DNA of 64,000 bases from Gallionella sp. (GTDB lineage: Bacteria > Pseudomonadota > Gammaproteobacteria > Burkholderiales > Gallionellaceae). This document shows, piece after piece, positions 27,493 to 38,136 of this stretch (within the stretch, counting starts at the first letter, position 1; each line of letters begins with the position of its first letter). The stretch spans positions 1 to 64,000 of the forward strand of contig JAQTLM010000001.1 of NCBI GenBank assembly GCA_028714895.1, read 5' to 3'. Position numbers and translations under genes: made by a program. The notes beneath the pieces are model-generated. The model worked only from the letters and a program-made list of their open reading frames with translations. It made no database searches and had not been told where the DNA came from.

Positions 27493-28761
27493 TTAAATTA
27501 GGCCTTTGCCGTCGCGCGCGAACGGATACTTCACTACTTTCGCCGCCAGCATTTTATCGCGGATCGACACTTCCACCTGGTCGCCGATTTGCACTTCTTT
27601 CGGCACGCGTGCCAGCGCGATCGACTGGTTCAGGGTGGGCGAGAAACTGCCGCTGGTGATTTCGCCCTCGCCGTGCGTGGTGTGCACCTTCTGGTGGCCG
27701 CGCAACACGCCGCGATCCTGCAGCGCCAGCCCGACCAGCTTGCGCGCTGGCGGGTTGGCGAGCAGCGCGGCCTTGCCGATGAAGTCGCGTTCGCTCTTCA
27801 AGTCCACCGTCCACGCGAGGCCGGATTCCAACGGGTTTACGCTTTCGTCCATATCCTGACCGTACAGGTTCATGCCGGCCTCGAGGCGCAAGGTGTCGCG
27901 CGCGCCCAGCCCGCAAGGCTCGACGCCCTTGTCCGCCAGCGAGTTCCAGAAATACGGCGCGGCGATGGAGGGGAGCATCACCTCGAAACCGTCCTCGCCG
28001 GTATAGCCGGTGCGCGCAATGAACATCGTGCCGACTACGACGGCGCTGAAAGGAGGGAGTTTCTCGGTCAGTTGCTGGCTGCCGGGCATCGCCGCCCAGA
28101 GTTTTTCCTTGGCTTTCGGCCCCTGGATCGCGATGATCGACAGTTCGGGATGGTCGGCGATCTCCAGCGGCGGCTTTTCCGCAGATTCTTCGTCCTGTTT
28201 TTCAAATATGAGCGCCGCGGCCTCTTCCTGGCTCATGTCTCCAAACAGATAGGCATTCGGTATTCTCCTGACTGCTTCTTCCGGAGCCAGAGCTTCGCTT
28301 TCCGCGCAACTTTCACTTTCCGCACCATCTTCGTTTGTCGCGTAGCATTCGGGATGCGCCTTCGCGTGCGCGGCGGCCTGTTGCCTCATCCACGCGATGT
28401 CCTTGTCGGCCGTGCCCGCATTCACCACGATGCGGAACCACTGCTCTTCCATGAAATATACGATCAGGTCGTCGATCACCCCGCCGTTTTCCAGCAGCAT
28501 GCAGGAATACAGCGCCTTGCCGGGAACGGTGAGCTTGTCCACGTTGTTCGCCAGCAGGTAGCGCAGGAAGTTGCGCACACCCTTGCCCTTGATGTCCACC
28601 ACGCGCATATGCGACACATCGAACATGCCGCAATCGTTGCGTACCTGGTGATGCTCGTCGATTTGCGAACCGTAGTTCACCGGCATATCCCAGCCGCCGA
28701 AATCGACCATTTTTGCGCCCATCGCGCGGTGTGCTTCATTCAGCGGAGTTCGTTTAAGCAT
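27493..28761 (-). CDS. gcvT: Glycine cleavage system T protein (aminomethyltransferase) with acidic insertion
   Basis: GcvT transfers the methylene group from the lipoyl arm to tetrahydrofolate and releases ammonia. The start at 28761 ([20 protein letters not shown]) is the family start; upstream in-frame sequence is the riboswitch. At 422 residues it is about 60 longer than usual. The extra segment lies near residues 145-210, is strongly acidic ([20 protein letters not shown], then [12 protein letters not shown]) and contains a duplicated AES-E unit. Normal sequence resumes at [14 protein letters not shown], and [11 protein letters not shown] and the C-terminal barrel are intact. The insertion replaces a surface loop and need not impair activity. 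It is the first gene behind the glycine riboswitch and terminator. Confidence 0.94.
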   Translation of the reverse strand: MLKRTPLNEAHRAMGAKMVDFGGWDMPVNYGSQIDEHHQVRNDCGMFDVSHMRVVDIKGKGVRNFLRYLLANNVDKLTVPGKALYSCMLLENGGVIDDLIVYFMEEQWFRIVVNAGTADKDIAWMRQQAAAHAKAHPECYATNEDGAESESCAESEALAPEEAVRRIPNAYLFGDMSQEEAAALIFEKQDEESAEKPPLEIADHPELSIIAIQGPKAKEKLWAAMPGSQQLTEKLPPFSAVVVGTMFIARTGYTGEDGFEVMLPSIAAPYFWNSLADKGVEPCGLGARDTLRLEAGMNLYGQDMDESVNPLESGLAWTVDLKSERDFIGKAALLANPPARKLVGLALQDRGVLRGHQKVHTTHGEGEITSGSFSPTLNQSIALARVPKEVQIGDQVEVSIRDKMLAAKVVKYPFARDGKGLI

Positions 28762-28790
28762 GATGATCCTGTGAAAAAATTTCGGGAATA

Positions 28791-28822
28791 AAAAAAGGCG
28801 CCGCACGAAATCGTGCAGCGCC
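28791..28822 (-). terminator. Intrinsic terminator in the gcv leader
   Basis: On the minus strand a strong stem (GGCGCTGCACGA/TCGTGCGGCGCC, one mismatch, two-base loop) is followed by TTTTTTTATT. It lies between the second glycine aptamer and gcvT. It is therefore the expression platform of the riboswitch: glycine binding should prevent its formation. Confidence 0.85.
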
Positions 28823-28823
28823 C

Positions 28824-29003
28824 CATCTGTCCTTGGTACCTGAGAGATTGCAACTCGCGTTGCGTGCCCCTTCGGTGGTTGGTAATCCAACGCTCTCCAG
28901 ATTTGCCTGCGCCAATAGTTCCTGAGCCTGAGCGGTTGCGGGTGTTGCGCCTTCGGCGGTGTTCCAGTCCGTGAAACGATACTGGCCGACACTCTCTCCC
29001 ATT
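28824..29003 (-). promoter_or_regulatory. Tandem glycine riboswitch
   Basis: Two aptamers follow each other on the minus strand. The first (about 29000-28912) starts GGGAGAGAGTGTCGG and holds CCGCCGAAGGCGCAA and CTCAGGCTC. The second (about 28902-28826) starts TCTGGAGAGCG and holds CCACCGAAGGGGC, then CTCTCAGGTACCAAGGACAG. Paired aptamers with the GAGAG...CCGAAGG...CTCAGG pattern are the hallmark of the glycine riboswitch. Together with the terminator beyond it, it switches the glycine cleavage operon on when glycine is abundant. Confidence 0.93.
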
Positions 29004-29059
29004 GGTTTGAACGGCAGGGTGAATTATGCCGGAAAGACCGAAGGCTGACAAACGGTCTG

Positions 29060-29965
29060 TCAGCAAGCCAGTCCGCCGCTCACCCGTTCGATGCCCGCCA
29101 GGTCGCGTGCCGAAAACACCCCGGCGTATCCCGCCGCACCGAGCAGTTCGCGCGCCCGCCCGGCTTGGTCGTAACCGTGCTCGAACAGCAGCCAGCCGCC
29201 GGCATTGAGATGCTCCTTCGCATCCGCGACGATGCGGCGGATATCGTCCAGCCCGTCCGCGCCGGAAGCCAGCGCGCCGTGTGGCTCGAAGCGCAGGTCG
29301 CCCTGCGCGAGATGCGCGTCGCCGTCGGCGATGTACGGCGGGTTCGACACGATGAGGTCGAAGCGTTCACCCTGCAGCGCGGAAAACCAGTCGCTGCGCA
29401 GCAGGCGCACGTTGTCGATATCCAAATGCCGCGCGTTCTCCTGCGCCACTTCCAATGCGTCCGGCGACGCATCCACCGCCATCACTTCGATATCCGGCCG
29501 CGCATGGGCGATGGAGAGCGCGATTGCACCGCTGCCGGTGCCCAAGTCCAGCACGCGGAACCCTCTCCCCCAACCCCTCTCCCGCTCGCGGGAGAGGGTG
29601 GCCGAAAGGCCGGGAGAGGGTTTTGGAATCTGCGCCAAAGCCAGCTCGACCAGCAACTCGGTGTCGGGACGCGGAATCAGGGTCGCGGGCGTCACCTTGA
29701 ACGTCAGCCCGTAAAACTCGCGCTCACCGAGGAGGTAGGCGAGAGGTTCGCCGCGCAGGCGCCGTTCGACCAGTGCGGTGTAATGCGCCTGCTGTTCGCT
29801 TTCAAGTTGCTGTTCTGGATGGGTGAGCAAGTAAGCGCGATTCACCCGCAACACCGCTTGCAGCAGGCATTGCACCTCGATGCGTGCGCTGCCGGAATCC
29901 AGCTCGAGCGCGGCTTCCAGCGCTGCTTTATCGCGAGTCAGGAGGGATTGTAGGGTGTGCTGCAT
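29060..29965 (-). CDS. prmC: Peptide chain release factor N5-glutamine methyltransferase, with in-frame repeat insertion
   Basis: PrmC (HemK) methylates the Gln of the GGQ motif in release factors RF1 and RF2. The 301-residue protein has the helical N-terminal substrate domain, motif [18 protein letters not shown] and the catalytic NPPYIADGD motif near residue 209. Between PKPSP and the methyltransferase fold lies about 20 residues ([17 protein letters not shown]) encoded by a 64-bp palindrome. This lengthens the linker between the two domains without a frameshift. Its substrate gene prfA lies about 2.3 kb upstream on the same strand, separated by an accessory block. Confidence 0.94.
   Translation of the reverse strand: MQHTLQSLLTRDKAALEAALELDSGSARIEVQCLLQAVLRVNRAYLLTHPEQQLESEQQAHYTALVERRLRGEPLAYLLGEREFYGLTFKVTPATLIPRPDTELLVELALAQIPKPSPGLSATLSRERERGWGRGFRVLDLGTGSGAIALSIAHARPDIEVMAVDASPDALEVAQENARHLDIDNVRLLRSDWFSALQGERFDLIVSNPPYIADGDAHLAQGDLRFEPHGALASGADGLDDIRRIVADAKEHLNAGGWLLFEHGYDQAGRARELLGAAGYAGVFSARDLAGIERVSGGLAC
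29559..29622. repeat. Palindromic repeat inside prmC
   Basis: AACCCTCTCCC (29559-29569) is exactly complementary to GGGAGAGGGTT (29612-29622). Inside are further nested stems (CTCTCCCGC/GCGGGAGAG and TGGCC/GGCC). It belongs to the common CCCTCTCCC...GGGAGAGGG class of bacterial palindromes that are normally intergenic. Here it is translated within prmC. Confidence 0.8.
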
Positions 29966-30038
29966 AAACTAAATTAGACGTGTGCAGGGCATTGTTTGAA
30001 AAGAAATCGAAACCACACCTTTAGCCTGCCCGGTTGTC

Positions 30039-30527
30039 CTATAGGTTCGATCCATGTGCTATGGCTTCCAAATGCGCGACAACGAACTTGTACCAGAAGG
30101 CGCGTTTGTCTAAGTAGAACTTAGCGATGAGTAGACCTGTGGCGATAAGCACGAATGAAGTCAATATAGCGGTGGGTGATCCCTTGTCAGTTGCAGTGGC
30201 AAGCAACGTGAATAGTGTACTGGCAAGACCGTAAATAGCGGCGAATGCGGTAAACATTCCAGACCAAAACTCCAAGACATTGATTCTGGGTTTTAAGAAT
30301 GTCACCCATCGCTCTGCAATCTTGGGGCGTGCAGTCGTGTCTTCGCCCAAAGAAGCTGCGATATCTGCGCGGAATTTTTCCGATGCCTTAATCTCGTGAG
30401 TGAATGATTGGTAGAGAGAGTCATGACTACCAAACACTTCGCGCATGACCTTTACGAAATGATGATTGTTAATGGAATATTCAGTGGCATGCTTCCAATC
30501 AAGGAGGTCTTCAATTTTCTTAGACAT
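30039..30527 (-). CDS. Hypothetical membrane protein with two transmembrane segments
   Basis: The 162-residue protein has a soluble N-terminal part (about residues 1-80, ending KIAERWVTFLKPRINV) and two hydrophobic stretches (about 84-110 and 118-140), then a short tail. I recognise no family with certainty; the layout resembles small two-helix effector-like membrane proteins (SLATT-type), but no motif proves it. Base composition is more AT-rich than the surrounding housekeeping genes. It is part of an accessory block between prmC and prfA. The adjoining 30528-30738 stretch has no convincing gene. Confidence 0.55.
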   Translation of the reverse strand: MSKKIEDLLDWKHATEYSINNHHFVKVMREVFGSHDSLYQSFTHEIKASEKFRADIAASLGEDTTARPKIAERWVTFLKPRINVLEFWSGMFTAFAAIYGLASTLFTLLATATDKGSPTAILTSFVLIATGLLIAKFYLDKRAFWYKFVVAHLEAIAHGSNL

Positions 30528-30738
30528 GGGAGTGAGGCTGTAACGTTAAATAGGCATCCTAAAATTTGCCGATAAAAGCACCTTTGAGATGCTTCACGCG
30601 TGCGTACATTCTGTGATGACGTTGTAGTAGCAATAGGCCTCATACGCATAAGCCATAAAAATTCCTGTTGGTGGTATTTGCGTCGATTATCCACGTAATC
30701 CCAGGCTACCCTCGCCTGAAAAACAGGTTTTTTGTTGC

Positions 30739-31062
30739 TTATTTGAGCGGGGAGCTAATTTCCCTAATGAAATGTTTTTTAAGGTGAGGTGCAGGGAAGC
30801 GTTCTGTGAATGTTTTAGCCATGTCCATAAAGTAGATCGAGACGTATTCGTCTAAGTTGCCGGTGTCCTCATAAAATTTTTGTCCGCGACCCAAAAAAGA
30901 CACTGCTTCGCCTTTTTTTGTATACTCAACCAATGCTTTGCTATGCAGGTAATTCCCATGTTTAACGAAGTAAAAAACACCCCCGTTAAATTGACGATGT
31001 ATGCCCTCTGTAATTTTTTCGTCATACAACTCGCACAGCATTCCCTCTTGCCAATGCGGCAT
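30739..31062 (-). CDS. Hypothetical protein, probable second half of a frameshifted gene
   Basis: This 107-codon frame starts MPHWQEGMLCELYDEKITEG and contains GGVFYFVKHGNYLHSKALVEY. It overlaps the end of the secreted-protein gene (31022-31441) by 41 bases in another frame. Removing one base near 31030 would join the two into one product of about 230 residues (…NAVRV then YDEKITEG…). The first residues in this frame look like noise, so a frameshift is more likely than a true overlapping gene. I recognise no family. The coding is AT-rich. Confidence 0.5.
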   Translation of the reverse strand: MPHWQEGMLCELYDEKITEGIHRQFNGGVFYFVKHGNYLHSKALVEYTKKGEAVSFLGRGQKFYEDTGNLDEYVSIYFMDMAKTFTERFPAPHLKKHFIREISSPLK

Positions 31063-31441
31063 TCACATACATCGTTGCCAACACATCCGTATCGGAATCA
31101 TCTTTGTAATTTTCGGGGCTGTTCGCTATTTCTTCAGCCTTCCAGGCTGCCGTGGCATGAACAATGTGTCGCTTAAATGCTATCGCGTTACTAAAGGCTC
31201 CGATCAACTCAAAACCAGAATCAGAGAACACTTTTTTAATCAAAACTACAGACTGCCCCCGTTGCATGAATGCAGACAGTAACAGAGGATCTTCGGCTAA
31301 ATTAAGGGCTTCATTTGCTTTCTCAAGCCGAGATTGATTTAGGTTTGCAGCAATCCATTCTGTTAAATCTTTGCCGTTCGCCTGCACAGCGAATGTTGCA
31401 GCCAAGAAAACCAACCCGAAAAATAATTTAATTTTTTTCAT
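31022..31441 (-). CDS. Hypothetical secreted protein, probably truncated by frameshift
   Basis: The N-terminus MKKIKLFFGLVFLAATFAVQ, followed by ANGKDL, is a clear Sec signal peptide with likely cleavage after AVQA. The mature part is helical and mixed-charge (SRLEKANEALNLAEDPLLLS, HATAAWKAEEIANSPENYKD). It ends abruptly in NAVRVV; the neighbouring frame continues with protein-like sequence, so this is likely one gene broken by a one-base change. No family is recognised. It would act in the periplasm or outside the cell. Confidence 0.55.
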   Translation of the reverse strand: MKKIKLFFGLVFLAATFAVQANGKDLTEWIAANLNQSRLEKANEALNLAEDPLLLSAFMQRGQSVVLIKKVFSDSGFELIGAFSNAIAFKRHIVHATAAWKAEEIANSPENYKDDSDTDVLATMYVNAALARGNAVRVV

Positions 31442-31548
31442 AAAAACTCCTTTGTTAAGGCTTCACAGCCTACGCTGTCTGAAATCAAACGCGAGTCAAA
31501 TGGGCAGAGCTAAACAGAGCTAAAGGTTCCAGGCTTGATTTCCCCCAA

Positions 31549-31908
31549 TCACTCCCCGCCGCGTATCCTCAAGCGGTCAGGCTCGACGATCCAGAGCCGC
31601 CCATTGATCGGGTGTGCCGAGAGCATGGGAATCGCTTTTGCCAGCAGATCAAGCAATGCCTGTTTGCTTTGTCGCGGCAAGCGTAACACCATGTATCCGG
31701 GTGTCTGAGCCGGAGGGTAGCGCCGGATGTCCGACAGATCGAGGTCGGCGGTAATCAGAATGCGGCCTTCATCCTTGCATACATCAACGATGCGTTCGTC
31801 AGAGGCGCCACCAAGCGATTGCTGATAGACCGTCATGGCATCGTGGCCTGCGGCCATGAGCAGATCGGCGGCTTCAATCGGCAGATTCTGGTCGATCTTG
31901 AACTTCAT
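31549..31908 (-). CDS. DUF5615-family PIN-like toxin
   Basis: The 119-residue protein starts KFKIDQNLPIEAADLLMAAG. It contains DERIVDVCKDEGRILITADLDL, with the conserved acidic residues of the Mut7-C/PIN-like fold (Asp near 6, and the T-A-D-x-D segment). Such proteins are paired with DUF433 antitoxins and are thought to be RNases. The start overlaps the stop of the upstream DUF433 gene by four bases. It closes an accessory block between prfA and prmC. Toxicity is inferred from the family. Confidence 0.85.
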   Translation of the reverse strand: MKFKIDQNLPIEAADLLMAAGHDAMTVYQQSLGGASDERIVDVCKDEGRILITADLDLSDIRRYPPAQTPGYMVLRLPRQSKQALLDLLAKAIPMLSAHPINGRLWIVEPDRLRIRGGE

Positions 31909-32132
31909 GCCGCCAGCGGCACCAGTTCCTCACGAGCCAAGGCAGCCGCATAAGCCATGCAAGCATGTACATCGTCTGCAGTAAGCGGCGGGTAGCTGGC
32001 GACGATGGCATCGACCGTCATGCCTTCCGCCAGATTATCAAGTACGCTGCTGACCGTTATGCGCGTCCCGGTAATGCAGGCGCGCCCCTTGCAGATGGCG
32101 GGATCGACGTGAATGTGTTGTTGCCAATTCAT
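31905..32132 (-). CDS. DUF433-family antitoxin
   Basis: The 75-residue protein reads HIHVDPAICKGRACITGTRI, followed by VDAIVASYPPLTADDVHACMAYA. This is the DUF433 domain, a compact helix-turn-helix-like fold found as the antitoxin partner of DUF5615 proteins. It precedes the toxin gene with a four-base overlap. It should bind the toxin and probably the promoter. The 32133-32285 stretch upstream has no gene and may hold the promoter. Confidence 0.88.
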   Translation of the reverse strand: MNWQQHIHVDPAICKGRACITGTRITVSSVLDNLAEGMTVDAIVASYPPLTADDVHACMAYAAALAREELVPLAA

Positions 32133-32285
32133 CTGATTGACTCCTTAGACCGAAATTAGCCGGAACAAAACCGAAAGTAAAAGAAGCTAGGCTTAAATAA
32201 CTTGCGTTTCCAAAGTGATAAGCGGCTTGCAGACCCTTACAACAAGTTTGCACCGTACCTGCTTGCAGGCTAATGGTCAATATGC

Positions 32286-33371
32286 CTAGATGCTCTCTTC
32301 CGACATCGCGGCAAGCTGTTCGGCCTGATACTCGGCCATCAGCGCGCCAGTGAGCTCGCCGATATCGCCATCCATGATCGCGTCCATCTTGTACAGCGTC
32401 AGGTTGATGCGGTGGTCGGTGACGCGGCCTTGCGGGAAATTGTAGGTGCGGATGCGCTCGGAGCGGTCGCCGCTGCCGACCAGGCTCTTGCGTGCCGCGG
32501 CGGTCTTGGCATTCTGTTCGCGCACTTGTGCATCCTTGATGCGTGCCGCCAGCACGCGCATCGCCTGCGCCTTGTTCTGGTGCTGCGAACGTCCGTCCTG
32601 GCATTCCACCACCACGCCGGTCGGCAAATGGGTGATGCGCACCGCCGAATCGGTCTTGTTGATATGCTGCCCGCCCGCGCCGGAGGCGCGGAACGTGTCG
32701 ATGCGCAGATCGGCGGGGTTCAGTACCACGTCGCTCACCTCGTCCACTTCCGGCATGATCGCTACGGTGCATGCCGAGGTGTGCACGCGGCCTTGCGTTT
32801 CGGTTGTCGGGACACGCTGCACGCGATGCGCGCCGGATTCGAACTTCAGCACCGAGTACGCGCCCGGCCCGGCGATCCGGGCGATGATTTCCTTGTAGCC
32901 GCCCATTTCACCGGGGCTTTCCGAAATTACCTCGACCTGCCAGCGCTTGCGCTCGGCGAAGCGCGAATACATGCGGAACAAATCGCCGGCGAACAATGCC
33001 GCCTCGTCGCCGCCGGTGCCGGCGCGCACTTCCAGGAATACACTGCGCTCATCGTTGGGGTCCTTGGGCAGTAACAGCACCTGCAACTCGCCAGCGAGTT
33101 GCGCCAGCCGCTCCTGCCCTTGTTTGATCTCGGCTTCGGCAAATTCGCGCATCTCCGCATCACCGGTCATTCCCTGCGCGGTGTCGATGTCGGCCTGACA
33201 GGCTTGATAGGCGTGATACAACTCCACCACTGGCTCAAGCTCGGCGCGCTCGCGGTTCAGCTTGCGGAACGAGTCCATGTCTTTGGTGGCTTCTTCGGTG
33301 CTCAGCAGTTGATTGACTTCGAGCAGACGCTCGCTCAGTCGAGCGAGTTTGGTGGCGATACTGGGGTTCAT
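32286..33371 (-). CDS. prfA: Peptide chain release factor 1
   Basis: RF1 ends translation at UAA and UAG codons. The 361-residue protein has the catalytic GGQ within [19 protein letters not shown]. It also has the codon-recognition region before it ([17 protein letters not shown], containing the P-T type tripeptide of RF1). The start at 33371 ([16 protein letters not shown]) fits the family; upstream in-frame codons lie in a repeat. PrmC, which methylates its Gln, is on the same strand but separated by the accessory block. hemA lies upstream beyond a repeat-containing gap, giving the order hemA-prfA-(block)-prmC. Confidence 0.96.
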   Translation of the reverse strand: MNPSIATKLARLSERLLEVNQLLSTEEATKDMDSFRKLNRERAELEPVVELYHAYQACQADIDTAQGMTGDAEMREFAEAEIKQGQERLAQLAGELQVLLLPKDPNDERSVFLEVRAGTGGDEAALFAGDLFRMYSRFAERKRWQVEVISESPGEMGGYKEIIARIAGPGAYSVLKFESGAHRVQRVPTTETQGRVHTSACTVAIMPEVDEVSDVVLNPADLRIDTFRASGAGGQHINKTDSAVRITHLPTGVVVECQDGRSQHQNKAQAMRVLAARIKDAQVREQNAKTAAARKSLVGSGDRSERIRTYNFPQGRVTDHRINLTLYKMDAIMDGDIGELTGALMAEYQAEQLAAMSEESI

Positions 33372-33441
33372 TCCAATCCTATTTCGAAGGTCAAACAAGG
33401 CGGCGACGAATGAACGACGCAGGCAGTGCAATTGCCGCCCT

Positions 33442-33524
33442 GACACGGTGAGCGAAGCTTCCGGTGCGGGAAGGGCGGCCAAGCAACGGCTCCCGCAAAC
33501 GGCTGGCTATGCCAGTAACGTGTC
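33442..33524. repeat. 83-nt GACAC/GTGTC hairpin family, intergenic copy
   Basis: Starting GACACGGTGAGCGAAGC and ending TAACGTGTC, with CCGGTGCGGGA and CTCCCGCA as inner arms. The same element, 82 and 81 nt long, lies inside murE (57826-57907, inverted) and murD (62083-62163). This copy is between prfA and hemA. The remaining bases of that gap (33372-33441, 33525-33589) carry no gene. Confidence 0.8.
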
Positions 33525-33589
33525 GCCGTTGCACGACAAGGAGTGAATGAGGAAGCCAACACAGTTTCACCGATGAAATAGGATTGGAA

Positions 33590-34843
33590 TTATTCTTCCG
33601 GGTGCAGGTGATACAGGCGATGGATTACATCGAGGAACGCCTCGCGGTCGTCGCCGTGCACCTGATTCAGCGCGTGGGTCGGCGCGTGCAGGAATTTGTT
33701 GGTCAGGCCGCTGCTCATCGCCTCCAGCACATTTTCAGGATTCTCGCCCTTGGCCAGCAGGCGCAGGGCTTTTTCCATTTCGTGGCGGCGATTGCGCTCG
33801 GCCTGGTCGCGCAGCGCGCGGATGGTCGGCACCACTTCGCGCGATTCCATCCAGTGCACGAAATCGGACACGCCGGAATCGATGATGACTTCCGCTTCCT
33901 TCACCGCGCTCTGCCGCGCGTCGAGGCCGTCTTTCACTACTTCGGCGAGGTCGTCCACGGTGTACAGGAACACGTCGTTCAGCTCGGCGACTTCCGCTTC
34001 CACGTCGCGCGGCACGGCCAGATCGATAATGAACAGCGGGCGGTGCTTGCGCGCCTTGAGCGCGCGCTCCACCATGCCCTTGCCGAGGATCGGCAGCGGG
34101 CTGGCGGTGCAGCTGACGATGATGTCGTGTTGCGCGAGTTGCTCCGGCAATTCGTTCAGCGTGATCGCGTGGCCGTTGATACGCCGTGCCAACTCATGAG
34201 CGCGCTCCAGCGTGCGGTTGGCGACGGTGATGTGCTTGGGGGAACGCGCTGCAAAATGCACCGCATTGAGTTCGATCATCTCTCCTGCACCGATGAACAG
34301 CACGCGCTGCTCGGCGATGCTCGGGAAAATCCGCTCGGCCAGCCGCACCGCCGCCGCGGCCATCGAAACCAGATTCGCGCCGATCTCGGTTTGCGTGCGC
34401 ACATCTTTAGCCACCGAGAAGGTGCGCTGGAACAGTTTGTGCAGCAGGAAGCCTAGCGTGCCGGCCTGCTCGGCTTGACGTACCGCCTGCTTCATTTGCC
34501 CGAGGATCTGCGGTTCGCCCAGCACCATCGAATCCAGCCCGCTGGCCACGCGGAACGAATGCTTCACGGCCTGTTCGCGCGGCAGCGTGTAAAGATAGGG
34601 ATCGATATCCTTGCGCGGCAGATGGTGATATTGCGCCAGCCAGTCGATGGCATGGTCGGGTTGCGCGGCGTTGCAATACAACTCGGTGCGGTTGCAGGTG
34701 GACAGGATCGCCGCCTCTTTCACCGCGCCGTTTTCCACCAGGTCGCGTAGCGCGCCCTCCATCCCGTCGGCGTTGAACGCGACCTGTTCGCGCACGGCGA
34801 GCGGCGCGGTTTGATGGTTAATGCCAAAGGCGAACAACTGCAT
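33590..34843 (-). CDS. hemA: Glutamyl-tRNA reductase
   Basis: HemA reduces glutamyl-tRNA to glutamate-1-semialdehyde with NADPH, the first step of C5-pathway tetrapyrrole synthesis. The 417-residue protein starts [20 protein letters not shown] and has the active-site Cys in [12 protein letters not shown] near residue 50. The [16 protein letters not shown] motif and the nucleotide-binding region [17 protein letters not shown] are also present. All catalytic residues are intact. It heads the hemA-prfA unit. A TATAAT-like -10 box lies about 40 bases upstream. Confidence 0.96.
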   Translation of the reverse strand: MQLFAFGINHQTAPLAVREQVAFNADGMEGALRDLVENGAVKEAAILSTCNRTELYCNAAQPDHAIDWLAQYHHLPRKDIDPYLYTLPREQAVKHSFRVASGLDSMVLGEPQILGQMKQAVRQAEQAGTLGFLLHKLFQRTFSVAKDVRTQTEIGANLVSMAAAAVRLAERIFPSIAEQRVLFIGAGEMIELNAVHFAARSPKHITVANRTLERAHELARRINGHAITLNELPEQLAQHDIIVSCTASPLPILGKGMVERALKARKHRPLFIIDLAVPRDVEAEVAELNDVFLYTVDDLAEVVKDGLDARQSAVKEAEVIIDSGVSDFVHWMESREVVPTIRALRDQAERNRRHEMEKALRLLAKGENPENVLEAMSSGLTNKFLHAPTHALNQVHGDDREAFLDVIHRLYHLHPEE

Positions 34844-34882
34844 CTCGGTATATGACGGGCAGCAAGGCTAAAGAGAAGGCGA

Positions 34883-34888
34883 ATTATA
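34883..34888 (-). promoter_or_regulatory. Predicted -10 box for hemA
   Basis: TATAAT on the minus strand about 40 bases before the hemA start. The -35 region is weak. The 34889-35080 stretch between this and the TPP riboswitch holds no gene and should contain the divergent thiC promoter. Confidence 0.4.
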
Positions 34889-35080
34889 GTCGCAACGGCG
34901 GGGCAATACCATCCGGCCATGTCGCGGCTCGCTTGTTTGGAATAACCAAACGGCGCTTCGCCGCTTCGCGCCGGAGAATCAAATGCCATAGTCGCACCCA
35001 TGGTATTTATTGAGACAGCTTCTCAGGCATATTCGTCGGCCAAACTTGCATTCCACCCGCCTTTCCAGTAATTTGCGTAC

Positions 35081-37075
<1,995 letters not shown>

Positions 37076-37081
37076 CTTACA

Positions 37082-37501
37082 TCAAGACCGCAAACCGGAT
37101 TCCAAGGCGCGTTTTACGAGGCTGGCAACACGGGCAGGCTTGCCTAATTGATGTTGCCAAATACGAACGACTTGCCATCCGAGGCTGCGCAGTTCGCGGT
37201 TCACGTATCGGTCACGCTTGCGATTGGTGGCAATTTTGGTATCCCAGAATTCTTGGTTGCTGCCGGGACGTTTGTAGCACTTTGGACAACCGTGCCAAAA
37301 ACAACCGTCCACAAAAACAACAACCCGCTCGCGCCTAAAGGTGAAATCCGGCTTGCCGAGAAGCGGCTGGTTGCGCCGCCAGCCGGTTATTCCGTATTCG
37401 CGAAAAATTGCAATTAGGCGCAACTCCGTCGCCTTGTTGCCGCGCGAGCGGATCAATGACATTACTTCCGATCGCTTTTGCTTGCTCCAGATGTCACTCA
37501 A
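37082..37501 (-). CDS. vsr: Very short patch repair endonuclease
   Basis: Vsr nicks 5' of the T in T:G mismatches that arise by deamination of 5-methylcytosine, limiting C-to-T mutation at methylated sites. The 139-residue protein has SLIRSRGNKATELRL, the metal-binding GKPDFTFRRERVVVFVDGCFWHGCP with catalytic Asp, and NRKRDRYVNRELRSLGW. All are typical and intact. Its start overlaps the stop of the truncated restriction nuclease gene by four bases. The presence of vsr implies a cytosine-C5 methyltransferase in this locus; only a possible relic of one is seen (39171-39267). Confidence 0.95.
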   Translation of the reverse strand: MSDIWSKQKRSEVMSLIRSRGNKATELRLIAIFREYGITGWRRNQPLLGKPDFTFRRERVVVFVDGCFWHGCPKCYKRPGSNQEFWDTKIATNRKRDRYVNRELRSLGWQVVRIWQHQLGKPARVASLVKRALESGLRS

Positions 37502-38136
37502 AACTCCACCGGCCCGAATTTTTGATAGAGCTCCGCCAGATGTCGCACCGACATTCTGAACTGGCTACGTGCTTTCACAGTTGATTTTTCAGTGCTTGCA
37601 TTCATCACCTTGGAACCCGGATCAAAGATCACCAATCCGGCACACAGCGCCGCCAGATAGCGGTTGAAATCCGTGCCTTCCCCCAGCAAGGCGGGACTGA
37701 AATAGCGGTAGGCGGGTGCCAATTCCTTTCCGCTTTCATATGGGACATAAGCCGCCTGCGCGTGTTTTTTGTTCCATCCGATCATCAATTCAGCAAACGA
37801 CCAAGCAGCTGCACAGTGCCCGGCATCGTCGAGCAACTCCACTGCGCCGCCCACATCCTCGATGACTTTTTGAGACGGGTTAAAGCCGCGCACCGCCAAG
37901 GTGAGGCCGGTTCTTACGTTGCGGCAATCAGCGCGGTGCGTGCCCGTGAAATAGAGCGTGTCGTCTCCGGTGGGTTTGCCGTGCTCACGGACGAAGACTT
38001 TGACACCACGCTCGCCGTACATCCCGCCGTCCGGCTCCGGCGTCATCAGCGTGATCCGGTCACCGCTATAGGCTTTCATTTCCCAGCCCAGAAAATCCGG
38101 CTCGGAGCGACCGTTGGGAATAATGCGTAGGGTGGG
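37498..38136 (-). pseudogene. MvaI/BcnI-family restriction endonuclease, N-terminally truncated
   Basis: The frame reads RSEPDFLGWEMKAYSGDRIT (38109-38050), with a PD-x(n)-E-x-K catalytic motif (PDFLGWEMK). It continues LMTPEPDGGMYGERGVKVFV, AAWSFAELMIGWNKKHAQAA and FDPGSKVMNASTEKSTVKAR, then SQFRMSVRHL. These are the C-terminal two thirds of the MvaI/BcnI family as I remember it. The frame begins directly after a stop codon inside a GGTGGGTTA/TAACCCACC palindrome (38126-38161). No start precedes the catalytic motif: the ATG at 38079 is the Met of WEMK itself. The N-terminal part appears lost at the repeat. It sits between vsr and a zinc-ribbon frame. The family call is moderate; the truncation is directly seen. 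Confidence 0.7.

Noticed and set aside
30452..30694. 80-codon minus-strand frame upstream of the hypothetical membrane protein
   Set aside because: Sequence is low in conserved character, it overlaps the start of the more convincing gene in another frame and lacks a ribosome binding site.
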